From positions 2,480,001 to 2,544,000 of the forward strand of contig NZ_VFPH01000002.1 of NCBI RefSeq assembly GCF_006717045.1: a stretch of DNA of 64,000 bases, written 5' to 3'. The DNA comes from Pseudonocardia cypriaca. GTDB lineage: Bacteria > Actinomycetota > Actinomycetes > Mycobacteriales > Pseudonocardiaceae. Both the position numbers and the translations under genes were made by a program. The notes beneath the pieces were generated by a model that saw nothing but the letters and a program-made list of their open reading frames with translations, did not search any database and was not told where the DNA came from. Below, piece after piece: positions 9,867-16,682 of this stretch. Position 1 is the stretch's first letter; the number at the start of each line of letters is the position of its first letter.

Positions 9867-10730
9867 TCAGCTGCTGCGCTCGAGGATCGCCGCGACGAAC
9901 GCGTCCGGGGCCTCCAGCGGCAGGAAGTGACCCACACCGTCGACCGGGCGGACCTCGACGTCCGAGTAGTGCTGCCCGACCCGGTCGGACCACTCGCGCG
10001 GGAACAGCGAGTCCTGCTCGGGCCACAGCACGGTCGTCGGCACGGCGACCCTGTCCTCCGGCGCCGGGGTCCGCTCCGTCAACGACCGCGCGACGGTGCC
10101 CGCTCCGGCGCGGTACCAGCTGATCGACGCGACGAACGCGCCCGGCCGGGCATAGGCGTCGGCGAGCCGGTCGAGCTGGGCCGGATCGGGGGTGTAGTCC
10201 GGACCGGACCAGTGCGACCAGAAGTGCTCCAGGTACGCGTGCACGGCGTCGCGGCGCCCGTCGATCAGCCGCTCGGCGAGGTCGAGCTGGTGGAAGGCCT
10301 GGTACCAGTACTCGCGATGGGCGAGCGGGGAGAGCACCCGCTCCCCCACGCCGGGCACCGGCGGCGACACCACGAGCGCGCGCACGAGGTCGGGCCGGGA
10401 CCGCGCGGCGACCTGCGCCGTGCGTGATCCCACGTCGTAGCCGGCGAGGACCACCGGCCCGAGGCCCAGCTCCTCGACCAGTGCCAGCACGCTGCGCGCC
10501 TGCTCCTCGGCGCCGTACGCCTGCGGCGGGGCGTCGGCCGGCCCTTCGGACTCGCCGAACCCGCGCAGGTCCGGCACCACGAGCCGGTGCCGTCCACGAA
10601 GGCGCGCCACGACCTCCCGCAGGTCGTGCCGGTCACCCGGCCAGCCGTGCAGCAGTACGACCGGGTCTCCGGCACCTGGGTGATCGTCGTAGGCGAGGCG
10701 GAACCCGTCGACCGGGGAGCTGATCGGCAC
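9867..10730 (-). CDS. alpha/beta hydrolase, epoxide hydrolase/haloalkane dehalogenase-like
   Basis: A 287-aa alpha/beta hydrolase. The oxyanion-hole motif HGWPGD is at residues 28-33. The nucleophile elbow reads AGYDVGS, that is Asp rather than Ser, which is the hallmark of epoxide hydrolases and haloacid/haloalkane dehalogenases. The catalytic His is in VDGVGHFLPLEAP, and a Trp/Tyr-rich cap region (EYWYQAFHQLDLAERLI, FWSHWSGPDY) sits between. It likely hydrolyses an epoxide or halogenated substrate in the cytoplasm. It stands alone, convergent with the ABC operon. Confidence 0.88.
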   Translation of the reverse strand: MPISSPVDGFRLAYDDHPGAGDPVVLLHGWPGDRHDLREVVARLRGRHRLVVPDLRGFGESEGPADAPPQAYGAEEQARSVLALVEELGLGPVVLAGYDVGSRTAQVAARSRPDLVRALVVSPPVPGVGERVLSPLAHREYWYQAFHQLDLAERLIDGRRDAVHAYLEHFWSHWSGPDYTPDPAQLDRLADAYARPGAFVASISWYRAGAGTVARSLTERTPAPEDRVAVPTTVLWPEQDSLFPREWSDRVGQHYSDVEVRPVDGVGHFLPLEAPDAFVAAILERSS

Positions 10731-10759
10731 ATCCGCACAGTAAGCGGCAGGATGGCGCC

Positions 10760-11056
10760 ATGCCCAGGCTGCTGGACGACGACGAGATCACTGCCGCTCT
10801 CGGGGATCTCCCCGGCTGGGAGCGCGAGGACGACGCCCTGGTGCGCACGGCTGCACTACCGTCGTTCCCCGCCGCGATCGCGGTGGTGGACCGGGTCGCC
10901 GCGATCGCCGAGGAGCGCGACCACCACCCGGACATCGACATCCGGTGGAACACGCTGACGTTCCGCTGCTCCACGCACTCCGCGGGCGGCATCACGCGGC
11001 TGGACGTGGAGTTGGCCACGTCGATCTCGCAGGAGATCGACGCGGCCAACTCCTGA
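10760..11056 (+). CDS. 4a-hydroxytetrahydrobiopterin dehydratase (pterin carbinolamine dehydratase)
   Basis: A 98-aa protein covering the whole PCD fold: GWEREDDALVRTAALPSFPAAIAVVDRVAAIAEERDHHPDIDIRWNT contains the active-site cluster (HHPD-x-x-x-x-W). It dehydrates the carbinolamine form of pterin cofactors; in bacteria without phenylalanine hydroxylase it may have another pterin role. ATG 10760 sits 6 nt behind a CAGGAT -10-like hexamer, so the message may be leaderless. It is divergent from the hydrolase gene and convergent with the MFS gene. Confidence 0.93.
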   Translation: MPRLLDDDEITAALGDLPGWEREDDALVRTAALPSFPAAIAVVDRVAAIAEERDHHPDIDIRWNTLTFRCSTHSAGGITRLDVELATSISQEIDAANS

Positions 11057-11059
11057 CGG

Positions 11060-12220
11060 TCAGTCGGCGGCGAGGGCGGGCGTGCGGCGCACGCCTGCCC
11101 GCAGCGCGAACATCAGGCCGACGACCACCAGCCCGAGCAGGGCGCCGACCTCCGGGAGGGCGAGCACCCCGGCCGTGTCGATCACGGCGCCGCCGAGCAC
11201 GCCCGCGAGCCCCATGCCGAGGTAGATCGCCGACGCGTTGAGCGAGAGGACCAGCCCGCCTGCCGGTGCCAGCTCCAGCAGCAGGCTCTGCACCGGCGGG
11301 TTGAACGACCAGGTGAACACGCTCCACACGAACAGGGCGATCGCCGCGCCCACGGCGGTCGTCGCGGTCAGCGGCAGCGTCGCGATCATGATGATGAAGC
11401 CGGCGATCGTGGCGAGGAGCGTCGGGATGCTCCCGAACCGGTCGGTGGCCCGCCCGCCCCACGCGTTGCCGACGATCGCGCCGAGGCCGTAGGCGAGCAG
11501 CAGGCCGCCGATGGTGGAGCCGGCGAGCCCGGTCGTGACGGTCAACAGCGGTACGACGTAGATGTAGACGCTCATCGTGGCGACGACGCCGAACACGGTG
11601 ATCGCCAGCAGCGTGAGCACGCGGCGGTCGGCCGCGACGGCGAACCGCTCGCGCAGCGCGACGGTTGGCGAGCCGGCCATCATCGGCAGCTGCATCCGCA
11701 CGGCCAGTGCCGTGACCAGGCTGACGGCCGCGACCACGGCGAACACGCCCCGGTAACCGATGCTGCCGGCGAGCAGGGAGCCGATCGGCACGCCGAGCGC
11801 CAGTGCGACGGTCAGGCCGCCGAACACGATGGCGACGGCCCGGCCCCGTTCGGCGGGCGGGCGCAGCGCGGTGGCGAAGAGCGTGGCGGCAGGAGTGAAG
11901 GCGGCAGCGCCGAGCGCGGCGACGATGCGTCCGCCGAGCAGCAGCGGATAGGTCGTGGCGACCGCGGAGATCGCGTTGCCGAGCGCTGCCACCAGGAGGG
12001 CGGCCAGGAGGAGCCGCCTGCGCTCCCAGCGCGCGGTGACCGTGGCGAGCAGCGGGGCGCTCACCGCGTAGGCGAGCGCGAAGGCGGTGGTCAGCTGGCC
12101 GGCAGCGGTGACGGAGACGTCCAGCTCGGCGCTGACCGCGGGCAGCACGCCGGAGACCACGTAGGCACTCGTGCCGACGGCGAACGCGCCGGCGGCGAGC
12201 AGGTAGGTGCGTGCGGACAT
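11060..12220 (-). CDS. MFS transporter, DHA1/AraJ-type exporter
   Basis: A 386-aa protein with about 12 hydrophobic helices, opening with YLLAAGAFAVGTSAYVVSGVLPAVSAELDVSVTAAGQLTTAF, the signature start of DHA1 drug/sugar efflux proteins. The motif A-like loop is TVTARWERRRLLL. It is divergent from an ArsR repressor, with an operator of inverted TAGTACGACGGC boxes between them, so it is probably a repressible efflux pump for the small molecule the repressor senses. Confidence 0.92.
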   Translation of the reverse strand: MSARTYLLAAGAFAVGTSAYVVSGVLPAVSAELDVSVTAAGQLTTAFALAYAVSAPLLATVTARWERRRLLLAALLVAALGNAISAVATTYPLLLGGRIVAALGAAAFTPAATLFATALRPPAERGRAVAIVFGGLTVALALGVPIGSLLAGSIGYRGVFAVVAAVSLVTALAVRMQLPMMAGSPTVALRERFAVAADRRVLTLLAITVFGVVATMSVYIYVVPLLTVTTGLAGSTIGGLLLAYGLGAIVGNAWGGRATDRFGSIPTLLATIAGFIIMIATLPLTATTAVGAAIALFVWSVFTWSFNPPVQSLLLELAPAGGLVLSLNASAIYLGMGLAGVLGGAVIDTAGVLALPEVGALLGLVVVGLMFALRAGVRRTPALAAD

Positions 12221-12243
12221 CGATGCGCCTTCCCAGCGGGAAC

Positions 12244-12300
12244 TAGTACGACGGCCACCGTACTACGAGACTGGTCGAACTTCGATAGCCGTCGTACTAT
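12244..12300. promoter_or_regulatory. operator/promoter between MFS and ArsR genes
   Basis: A perfect 12-bp inverted repeat, TAGTACGACGGC (12244-12255) and GCCGTCGTACTA (12288-12299), flanks a 32-bp centre that holds a third related half-site, CCGTACTACG (12259-12268). The right arm overlaps a TACTAT -10 hexamer (12295-12300) that ends 6 nt before the ATG of the repressor gene, so repressor binding would block its own leaderless promoter and the divergent pump promoter. Confidence 0.7.
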
Positions 12301-12306
12301 TTCTCC

Positions 12307-12630
12307 ATGCACACCGTCGAACGGCAGGCCGAGCTCCCGCAGCCGGCCCGCGAGGAGATCCGGATCGAGCAGGTACTCGCCGCGCTCGGCGACCCGGTTC
12401 GCCTGCTGTACGTACGGGAGCTCGCGAAGCAGACCGACGGCGTGGCGTGCGGCACCATCCCGCTCCCCGTCACGAAGTCGACCCGCACGCACCACCTGCG
12501 GATCCTGCGCGAGGCCGGCGTGATCAGCATGCGCGCCGAGGGCACGCGCCGGATCGCATGGCTGCGCCGCGACGACCTGGACGCGCTGTACCCGGGGCTC
12601 CTGGACGGCATCCTCGGAGCGAGGCACTAG
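12307..12630 (+). CDS. ArsR-family transcriptional repressor
   Basis: A 107-aa winged-helix protein: LAALGDPVRLLYVRELA opening helix, recognition helix KSTRTHHLRILREAGVI, and wing MRAEGTRRIAWLRRDDL. It lacks the ELCVC metal-binding motif of ArsR/SmtB, so it may sense an organic ligand rather than a metal. ATG 12307 lies 6 nt after TACTAT, consistent with a leaderless transcript. It probably represses itself and the divergent MFS gene through the inverted boxes at 12244-12299. Confidence 0.9.
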   Translation: MHTVERQAELPQPAREEIRIEQVLAALGDPVRLLYVRELAKQTDGVACGTIPLPVTKSTRTHHLRILREAGVISMRAEGTRRIAWLRRDDLDALYPGLLDGILGARH

Positions 12631-12662
12631 CGGCGGCGCGGGCGAGGCGACCGGCTGCCCGG

Positions 12663-13451
12663 CTAGAAGCGACGGTTCGCGAGCACCGGCACCGCGGCGC
12701 GGGCCTTCTCGACGGCGTCCAGATCCAGGTCGGCGACCAGCAGGTCGGGGGCGGCGTCCAGCTGGGCCTGGATGCTCCCCAGCGGGCCGACCACCGCGCT
12801 CGCGCCGATACCGGTGGGCGCCTTGCCCGCCTCGCGACCCACGGTCGTCGGGTCGGCCTGGTCGCACGCGGCCACGAAGGCCGTGCTGTCCAGTGCCCGC
12901 GCGCGCACCAGCAGGTCCCACTGCTCGCGCTTGCCCGGCCCGGCGCCCCACGAGGCCGGCACCACCACGAGGGCGGCCCCGCTCCCGGCGAGCGTCTGGA
13001 ACAGGCCGGGGAACCGCAGGTCGTAACAGGTGGCGAGGCCGACGGTGACACCGCAGACGACGATGGTCACCGGCTTGCTCCCGGCCGCGACCGTGCGCGA
13101 CTCGGCGAAGCCGAACGCGTCGAAGAGGTGGATCTTGTCGTAGCTCGCCTCGACGCCCCCGCCGGTGGCGAGCAGGGTGTTGTGGACGCGGCCGTGGGTG
13201 GCCGGCGTGAACATCCCGGCGACGACGGTGAGACCCGCACCGGTGGCGATCTCCCGCACGCGCTGGGCCCACGGTCCGGAGATCGGTTCGGCGATCGCGC
13301 CGAGGGGATTGCCGAAGGCGCACATGGTGGCCTCGGGGAAGACGACGAGGTCAGCACCGGCCGTTGCGGCCCGCTGCGCCCCGTCGGCGATCAGGTCGAG
13401 GTTCTCGGCCGGGTCGGCCGTGGCAGCGATCTGGGCGAGGACGATCCGCAC
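12663..13451 (-). CDS. carbon-nitrogen hydrolase (nitrilase superfamily)
   Basis: A 262-aa amidase of the nitrilase superfamily with the Glu-Lys-Cys triad visible: Glu in VVFPEATM (near residue 40), Lys in YDKIHLFD (near 105), Cys in LATCYDLRFP (near 142). A further conserved Glu lies in the KREQWDLL region. It should hydrolyse an amide or nitrile. It is divergent from the GntR gene 29 bp away and sits in a cluster with an MHS symporter, DUF2848 and cupin genes, which suggests it degrades an imported amide-containing compound. Confidence 0.92.
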   Translation of the reverse strand: MRIVLAQIAATADPAENLDLIADGAQRAATAGADLVVFPEATMCAFGNPLGAIAEPISGPWAQRVREIATGAGLTVVAGMFTPATHGRVHNTLLATGGGVEASYDKIHLFDAFGFAESRTVAAGSKPVTIVVCGVTVGLATCYDLRFPGLFQTLAGSGAALVVVPASWGAGPGKREQWDLLVRARALDSTAFVAACDQADPTTVGREAGKAPTGIGASAVVGPLGSIQAQLDAAPDLLVADLDLDAVEKARAAVPVLANRRF

Positions 13452-13465
13452 GAAACCTCCAGTTA

Positions 13466-13473
13466 ATGTATAC
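13466..13473. promoter_or_regulatory. GTATAC operator box upstream of GntR/amidase genes
   Basis: ATGTATAC followed after 5 nt by GCATGC (13479-13484, containing the GntR start codon) occurs here, and with identical spacing at 15449-15467 between the MHS and DUF2848 genes. GTATAC is the type of palindrome FCD-class GntR proteins bind. The box lies between divergent starts at 13451 and 13481. Confidence 0.55.
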
Positions 13474-13480
13474 CTGTTGC

Positions 13481-14119
13481 ATGCAGCACGTCTCCGGCCG
13501 CGAGCGCGCCTACCGCCACTTGCGGGAGACCGTGCTGATCGATCCTGCGGTACAAGGAACCTTCCTCAACGAGGTCGACCTCGCCCAGGACATCGGCGTG
13601 TCCCGCACCCCGGTGCGGGAGGCCCTGCTCCTGCTCGTCGCCGAGGGCCTGATCGAGATGGTGCCCAAGCGGGGAGCCTACGTGCCTCCGCTGTCCGGGC
13701 GGCAGATCCGCGAGCTGATGGAGCTGCGAACGCTGCTCGAACAGCACGCTGCGTCCGTCACGCTCGCGCAGGAGGCGGTCCCCCTCGATGCGATGCGGGC
13801 CGCGCTCGCCGAGCAGCAGCGCCTGCTGACCGCCGAGCCGTGCGACGCGCGGGAGTTCATCGAGTGGGACCGCCGGTTCCACCAGTCCCTCGTCGACGCG
13901 GCCGGCAACGAGCTGATCGCCCGCACCTACGCCGGCCTGCGGACGCGGCAGGTGCGCGTCGGGGTCGCCGCGCTGTTCCGGGCGATCGACCGCCAGCGGG
14001 CCGTCTGCGCCGAGCACGGCCGCATCGTCGACGCGCTGGAGTCCGGCGACGAGGCGGCCGCGCACGCGGCGATCTCCGAGCACCTGCGGATCACGCAGCA
14101 GCTCTTCCTCCAAGCGTGA
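13481..14119 (+). CDS. GntR-family regulator (FadR/FCD type)
   Basis: A 212-aa regulator: N-terminal winged helix (LNEVDLAQDIGVSRTPVREALLLLVAEGLIEMVPKRGAYV) followed by an all-helical FCD ligand domain whose metal-binding residues appear in EFIEWDRRFHQSLV and the late His of EHGRIVDALESGDEAAAHAAISEHL. FCD regulators usually respond to a carboxylic-acid intermediate of the pathway they control. ATG 13481 starts 8 nt after the GTATAC box. It overlaps the tail of the MHS gene by 29 bp, tail to tail. Confidence 0.92.
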   Translation: MQHVSGRERAYRHLRETVLIDPAVQGTFLNEVDLAQDIGVSRTPVREALLLLVAEGLIEMVPKRGAYVPPLSGRQIRELMELRTLLEQHAASVTLAQEAVPLDAMRAALAEQQRLLTAEPCDAREFIEWDRRFHQSLVDAAGNELIARTYAGLRTRQVRVGVAALFRAIDRQRAVCAEHGRIVDALESGDEAAAHAAISEHLRITQQLFLQA

Positions 14120-15410
14120 CGAGGTACTCCTCGTCCTCGGCGGGGTCGGGCTCGCGGCCGAGCGCCAGCCCGGCCAGGGTGAGCAGCGACGCCACGACCA
14201 CGTAGAAGGCCACCGGCACCCACGTCGCCCACGCGCCCAGCAGTGCCGTGAAGGCCAGCGGGGCGACCGCTCCGCCGAACACGCCCGCGATCGTGTACGC
14301 GAGCGAACTGCCGGTGTAGCGCAGGCGGGGGCTGAACTGCTCGGTGATGAACGCGGCCTGCGGCCCGTACATGAACGAGTGCAGCGCGAGCCCGACCACG
14401 ACGCCGACGACGAGCATCGCCGTCGAACCGCTCCCGATCGCAGGGAAGAACACGAACGGCCAGATCGCGGCGCCCGCGGCCGCGATCCCGTACACGGCAC
14501 GCCGGTTCACGCGGTCGGACACGGCCCCGGCCAGTGGGATCAGGCCGAGCTGACAGGCCGACCCGACGAGGATCGCGGTGAGCACCTGGCCGCGGCTCAT
14601 CCCGACCGCGGTGGTGGCGTAGGTGATCACGAAGACCGTGAAGAGCGCGTAGGTGACGTCCGGGCCGATCCGGCAGAGCACCCCGGCCAGCAGGCCGCGG
14701 CCCTGCGTGCGGAACACGTCGCCGATCGGGGCCGCCGGCTGCTCGCCGCGCTCCTGAATGGCGCGGAACACCGGCGTGTCCTCCAGCCGCAGCCGGATCC
14801 AGAGCCCGAACGCCACCAGCACCGCCGACAGCAGGAACGCCACGCGCCAGCCCCAGCCGAGGAACGCCTCGTCCGTCAGCACGGCGCTGAGCAGCGCCAG
14901 CACGGCGTTGGAGAGCAGGTTGCCCGCGGGCGGCCCGACCTGCGCCGCCGACGACCAGAAGCCCCGCTTGTTCGGGTCGCCGTACTCGCTCGAGAGCAGC
15001 ACGGCGCCGCCCCACTCGCCGCCCACGCCGACGCCCTGGGCGAAGCGCAGCAGCACCAGGATGACCGGCGCGGCCACGCCGATCGTCCCGTACGTGGGGA
15101 GCAGGCCGATCAGGAAGGTCGCGACCCCGATCAGCAGCAACGTCAGCACGAGCACCTGCTTGCGCCCGATGACGTCGCCGAGGCGCCCGAACACGAACCC
15201 GCCGAGCGGGCGCGAGACGTAGCCGACGGCGTAGGTCGAGAAGGCCAGCAGGGAGCCGGTCAGCGGGTCCGAGTCGGGGAAGAACAGCTGTGGGAAGACC
15301 AGCGCGGCGGCTGCGGAGTAGACCGCGAAATCGTACCACTCGAGTGACGTGCCGGTGAGGCTCGCCGTGAAGGCCTTGACCAGGGAGCGCCGGTCGATGT
15401 CCGGGGGCAT
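14091..15410 (-). CDS. MFS metabolite:H+ symporter (MHS family)
   Basis: A 12-TM symporter of the MHS/ProP-ShiA family: TSLEWYDFAVYSAAAALVFPQLFFP, then RPLGGFVFGRLGDVIGRK (MFS motif A) and RFAQGVGVGGEWGGAVLL are diagnostic. These proteins import organic acids or zwitterions with protons. ATG 15410 was chosen because AGGAGG lies 5-6 nt upstream; an in-frame ATG at 15443 would add 11 residues. It is divergent from DUF2848 over a shared GTATAC box, so import and breakdown are probably co-regulated by the adjacent GntR protein. Confidence 0.93.
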   Translation of the reverse strand: MPPDIDRRSLVKAFTASLTGTSLEWYDFAVYSAAAALVFPQLFFPDSDPLTGSLLAFSTYAVGYVSRPLGGFVFGRLGDVIGRKQVLVLTLLLIGVATFLIGLLPTYGTIGVAAPVILVLLRFAQGVGVGGEWGGAVLLSSEYGDPNKRGFWSSAAQVGPPAGNLLSNAVLALLSAVLTDEAFLGWGWRVAFLLSAVLVAFGLWIRLRLEDTPVFRAIQERGEQPAAPIGDVFRTQGRGLLAGVLCRIGPDVTYALFTVFVITYATTAVGMSRGQVLTAILVGSACQLGLIPLAGAVSDRVNRRAVYGIAAAGAAIWPFVFFPAIGSGSTAMLVVGVVVGLALHSFMYGPQAAFITEQFSPRLRYTGSSLAYTIAGVFGGAVAPLAFTALLGAWATWVPVAFYVVVASLLTLAGLALGREPDPAEDEEYLVTLGGRAAA

Positions 15411-15448
15411 GCGGTCCTCCTGTCCGGTGGCGGATCGCGTCATACTTC

Positions 15449-15456
15449 ATGTATAC
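15449..15456. promoter_or_regulatory. GTATAC operator box between MHS and DUF2848 genes
   Basis: A second copy of ATGTATAC-N5-GCATGC; the GCATGC contains the DUF2848 ATG at 15464. It matches the box at 13466 in both sequence and spacing. It sits in the only promoter-sized gap between the divergent MHS and DUF2848 genes. Confidence 0.55.
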
Positions 15457-15463
15457 AAGCCGC

Positions 15464-16168
15464 ATGCGCAAGTCCTGGATGAGCGAACTCGCCTTCGAGC
15501 TGCCCGACGGGTCCTCCGTCCCGGTCACCGTCACGCGCCTGCTCAACGCCGGCTATGCCGGGCGCGAGCAGGACGAGGTGGCCGCGCACGTGGCCGAGCT
15601 CGCCGAGCTGGGCGTGCCCGCGCCGACGGTGACGCCTGCCCTGTACCCGGTGGCGCCCTACCTCGCCGCCCAGACCGACGCCGTGCCGGTGCAGCACGAA
15701 CGCACGTCCGGCGAGGCCGAGTGGGCGCTGGTCGTGGCAGGTCCGGAGCCATCGGACCTGCTGCTCACGGTCGCCTGCGACCACACCGACCGGGCCCTCG
15801 AGGTGCACGGCGTCGCGTGGAGCAAGAACGCGGGGCTCGACGTGCTGGGCCGTGGCGCGTGGCGGCTCGTCGACGTCGAGGACCACCTCGACCAGCTGCG
15901 CCTGCGGGCGTGGGTGGCCCACGACGGCGGCCCCGAGCAGCTGATCCAGGACTCCCCGCTCGCCGCGTTGCTGCCGCCGCGGTACTGGCTCGACGAGATC
16001 CCCGAGCTGCTGGACCCTGGCACCGTGCTGCTCTCGGGGACGGTCGCGATGCTGCCGGGCGTCGACCAGTTCGCCGACCGGTGGCGCGTGGAGATCGCCG
16101 ACCCCGTCACGGGGCACACCCTCGATCTCGCCTACGGCGTGCAGCGCATGCCGGCGCCCATCGGCTGA
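15464..16168 (+). CDS. DUF2848 family protein
   Basis: A 234-aa protein resembling DUF2848 (VTVTRLLNAGYAGREQDEVAAHVAELAELGVPAPTVTPALYPVAPYL, then VACDHTDRALEVHGVAWSKN and late PGTVLLSGTVAML). The family is distantly related to fumarylacetoacetate-hydrolase folds, and its members sit next to transporters and amidases in catabolic clusters; the reaction is not established. ATG 15464 is used; ATG 15479 is an alternative start. Its stop overlaps the ATG of the cupin gene (TGATG), so the two are co-translated. Confidence 0.75.
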   Translation: MRKSWMSELAFELPDGSSVPVTVTRLLNAGYAGREQDEVAAHVAELAELGVPAPTVTPALYPVAPYLAAQTDAVPVQHERTSGEAEWALVVAGPEPSDLLLTVACDHTDRALEVHGVAWSKNAGLDVLGRGAWRLVDVEDHLDQLRLRAWVAHDGGPEQLIQDSPLAALLPPRYWLDEIPELLDPGTVLLSGTVAMLPGVDQFADRWRVEIADPVTGHTLDLAYGVQRMPAPIG

Positions 16169-16512
16169 TGGAGACCGATGACCCGCGGTCGTGGCCGCTC
16201 CTGACGAACGTCGAGGGCCTGCCGCTGCTCGGCGGGCACGGCCACGTGCGCATCCGGTTGCGCGAGAACCACGGCGTGCTGTTCGAGATCTTCTACCCCG
16301 CCGGCGTCGCGTCCCCGGAACACCGCCACGCGCACGACAGCTTCGTCCACCTGCTCAGCGGGCGACTGATCGGCACGGCCGGCGGGGAGCCGGCACAGCT
16401 CGAACCCGGAGAGTGCCTCGCCCACCCCGAGGGCGTCCTCCACACCGTGGAGGCCGTCGTGGACAGCCGGTGGCTGGAGTTCAAGTCCCCGCCCCAGGCC
16501 GGTTGGCGGTGA
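16168..16512 (+). CDS. small cupin protein
   Basis: A 114-aa single-domain cupin. Motif 1 is PEHRHAHDSFVHLLSGRL (two or three His plus Asp replacing the usual Glu), and motif 2 is LEPGECLAHPEGVLHTVEA (last His conserved), enough to bind a divalent metal. ATG 16168 overlaps the DUF2848 stop. The combination suggests an auxiliary step or isomerisation in the same pathway, but no reaction can be assigned. Confidence 0.85.
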   Translation: METDDPRSWPLLTNVEGLPLLGGHGHVRIRLRENHGVLFEIFYPAGVASPEHRHAHDSFVHLLSGRLIGTAGGEPAQLEPGECLAHPEGVLHTVEAVVDSRWLEFKSPPQAGWR

Positions 16513-16519
16513 CGTCGGC

Positions 16520-16525
16520 TAGAGT
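16520..16525 (+). promoter_or_regulatory. -10 box of the aro leader transcript
   Basis: TAGAGT lies exactly 7 nt before the GTG at 16533, the geometry of an actinobacterial leaderless promoter. It would start the leader-peptide mRNA at its first codon. Confidence 0.55.
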
Positions 16526-16532
16526 CGTCGAC

Positions 16533-16601
16533 GTGCAGCGGTACTACTACTGGTTTAGCCGACCGGCCCGGGAGGGGTCGGCGGGCGAACCGCTGCGCTG
16601 A
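16533..16601 (+). CDS. aromatic amino acid leader peptide (attenuator) of DAHP synthase
   Basis: A 22-codon frame, GTG 16533 to TGA 16599-16601. After VQR it reads five aromatic codons in a row, YYYWF (TAC TAC TAC TGG TTT), then SRPAREGSAGEPLR. It precedes DAHP synthase, the entry enzyme of aromatic biosynthesis, and is followed by alternative hairpins. This is the classic layout of ribosome-mediated attenuation: stalling at Tyr/Trp/Phe codons when charged tRNA is scarce would favour the antiterminator. Leaderless start from TAGAGT at 16520. Confidence 0.85.
   Translation: MQRYYYWFSRPAREGSAGEPLR
16559..16581 (+). promoter_or_regulatory. leader hairpin overlapping the aromatic leader frame
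   Basis: CCGACC (16559-16564) can pair with GGTCGG (16576-16581), loop of 11 nt containing CCCGGG. The 5' arm begins only 3 nt after the last aromatic codon, so a ribosome stalled on YYYWF would mask it. This is the expected pause/1:2 element of an attenuator. Confidence 0.5.
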
Positions 16602-16610
16602 CCCTCCACC

Positions 16611-16643
16611 CCGAGCCGGATCCCGAGCCGGCTCGGCGGGTTT
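16611..16643 (+). terminator. attenuator terminator with alternative pairing
   Basis: CCGAGCCGG occurs at 16611-16619 and again at 16623-16631. CCGGCTCGG (16628-16636) can pair with either copy. The second copy makes the compact palindrome CCGAGCCGGCTCGG followed by CGGGTTT, a terminator-like end. The two exclusive pairings provide the switch. It lies 47 nt before the DAHP synthase start. Confidence 0.5.
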
Positions 16644-16682
16644 CTCGACGGGCGCGGCTCGCCTGAAGCAGAGAGCGCCCTC

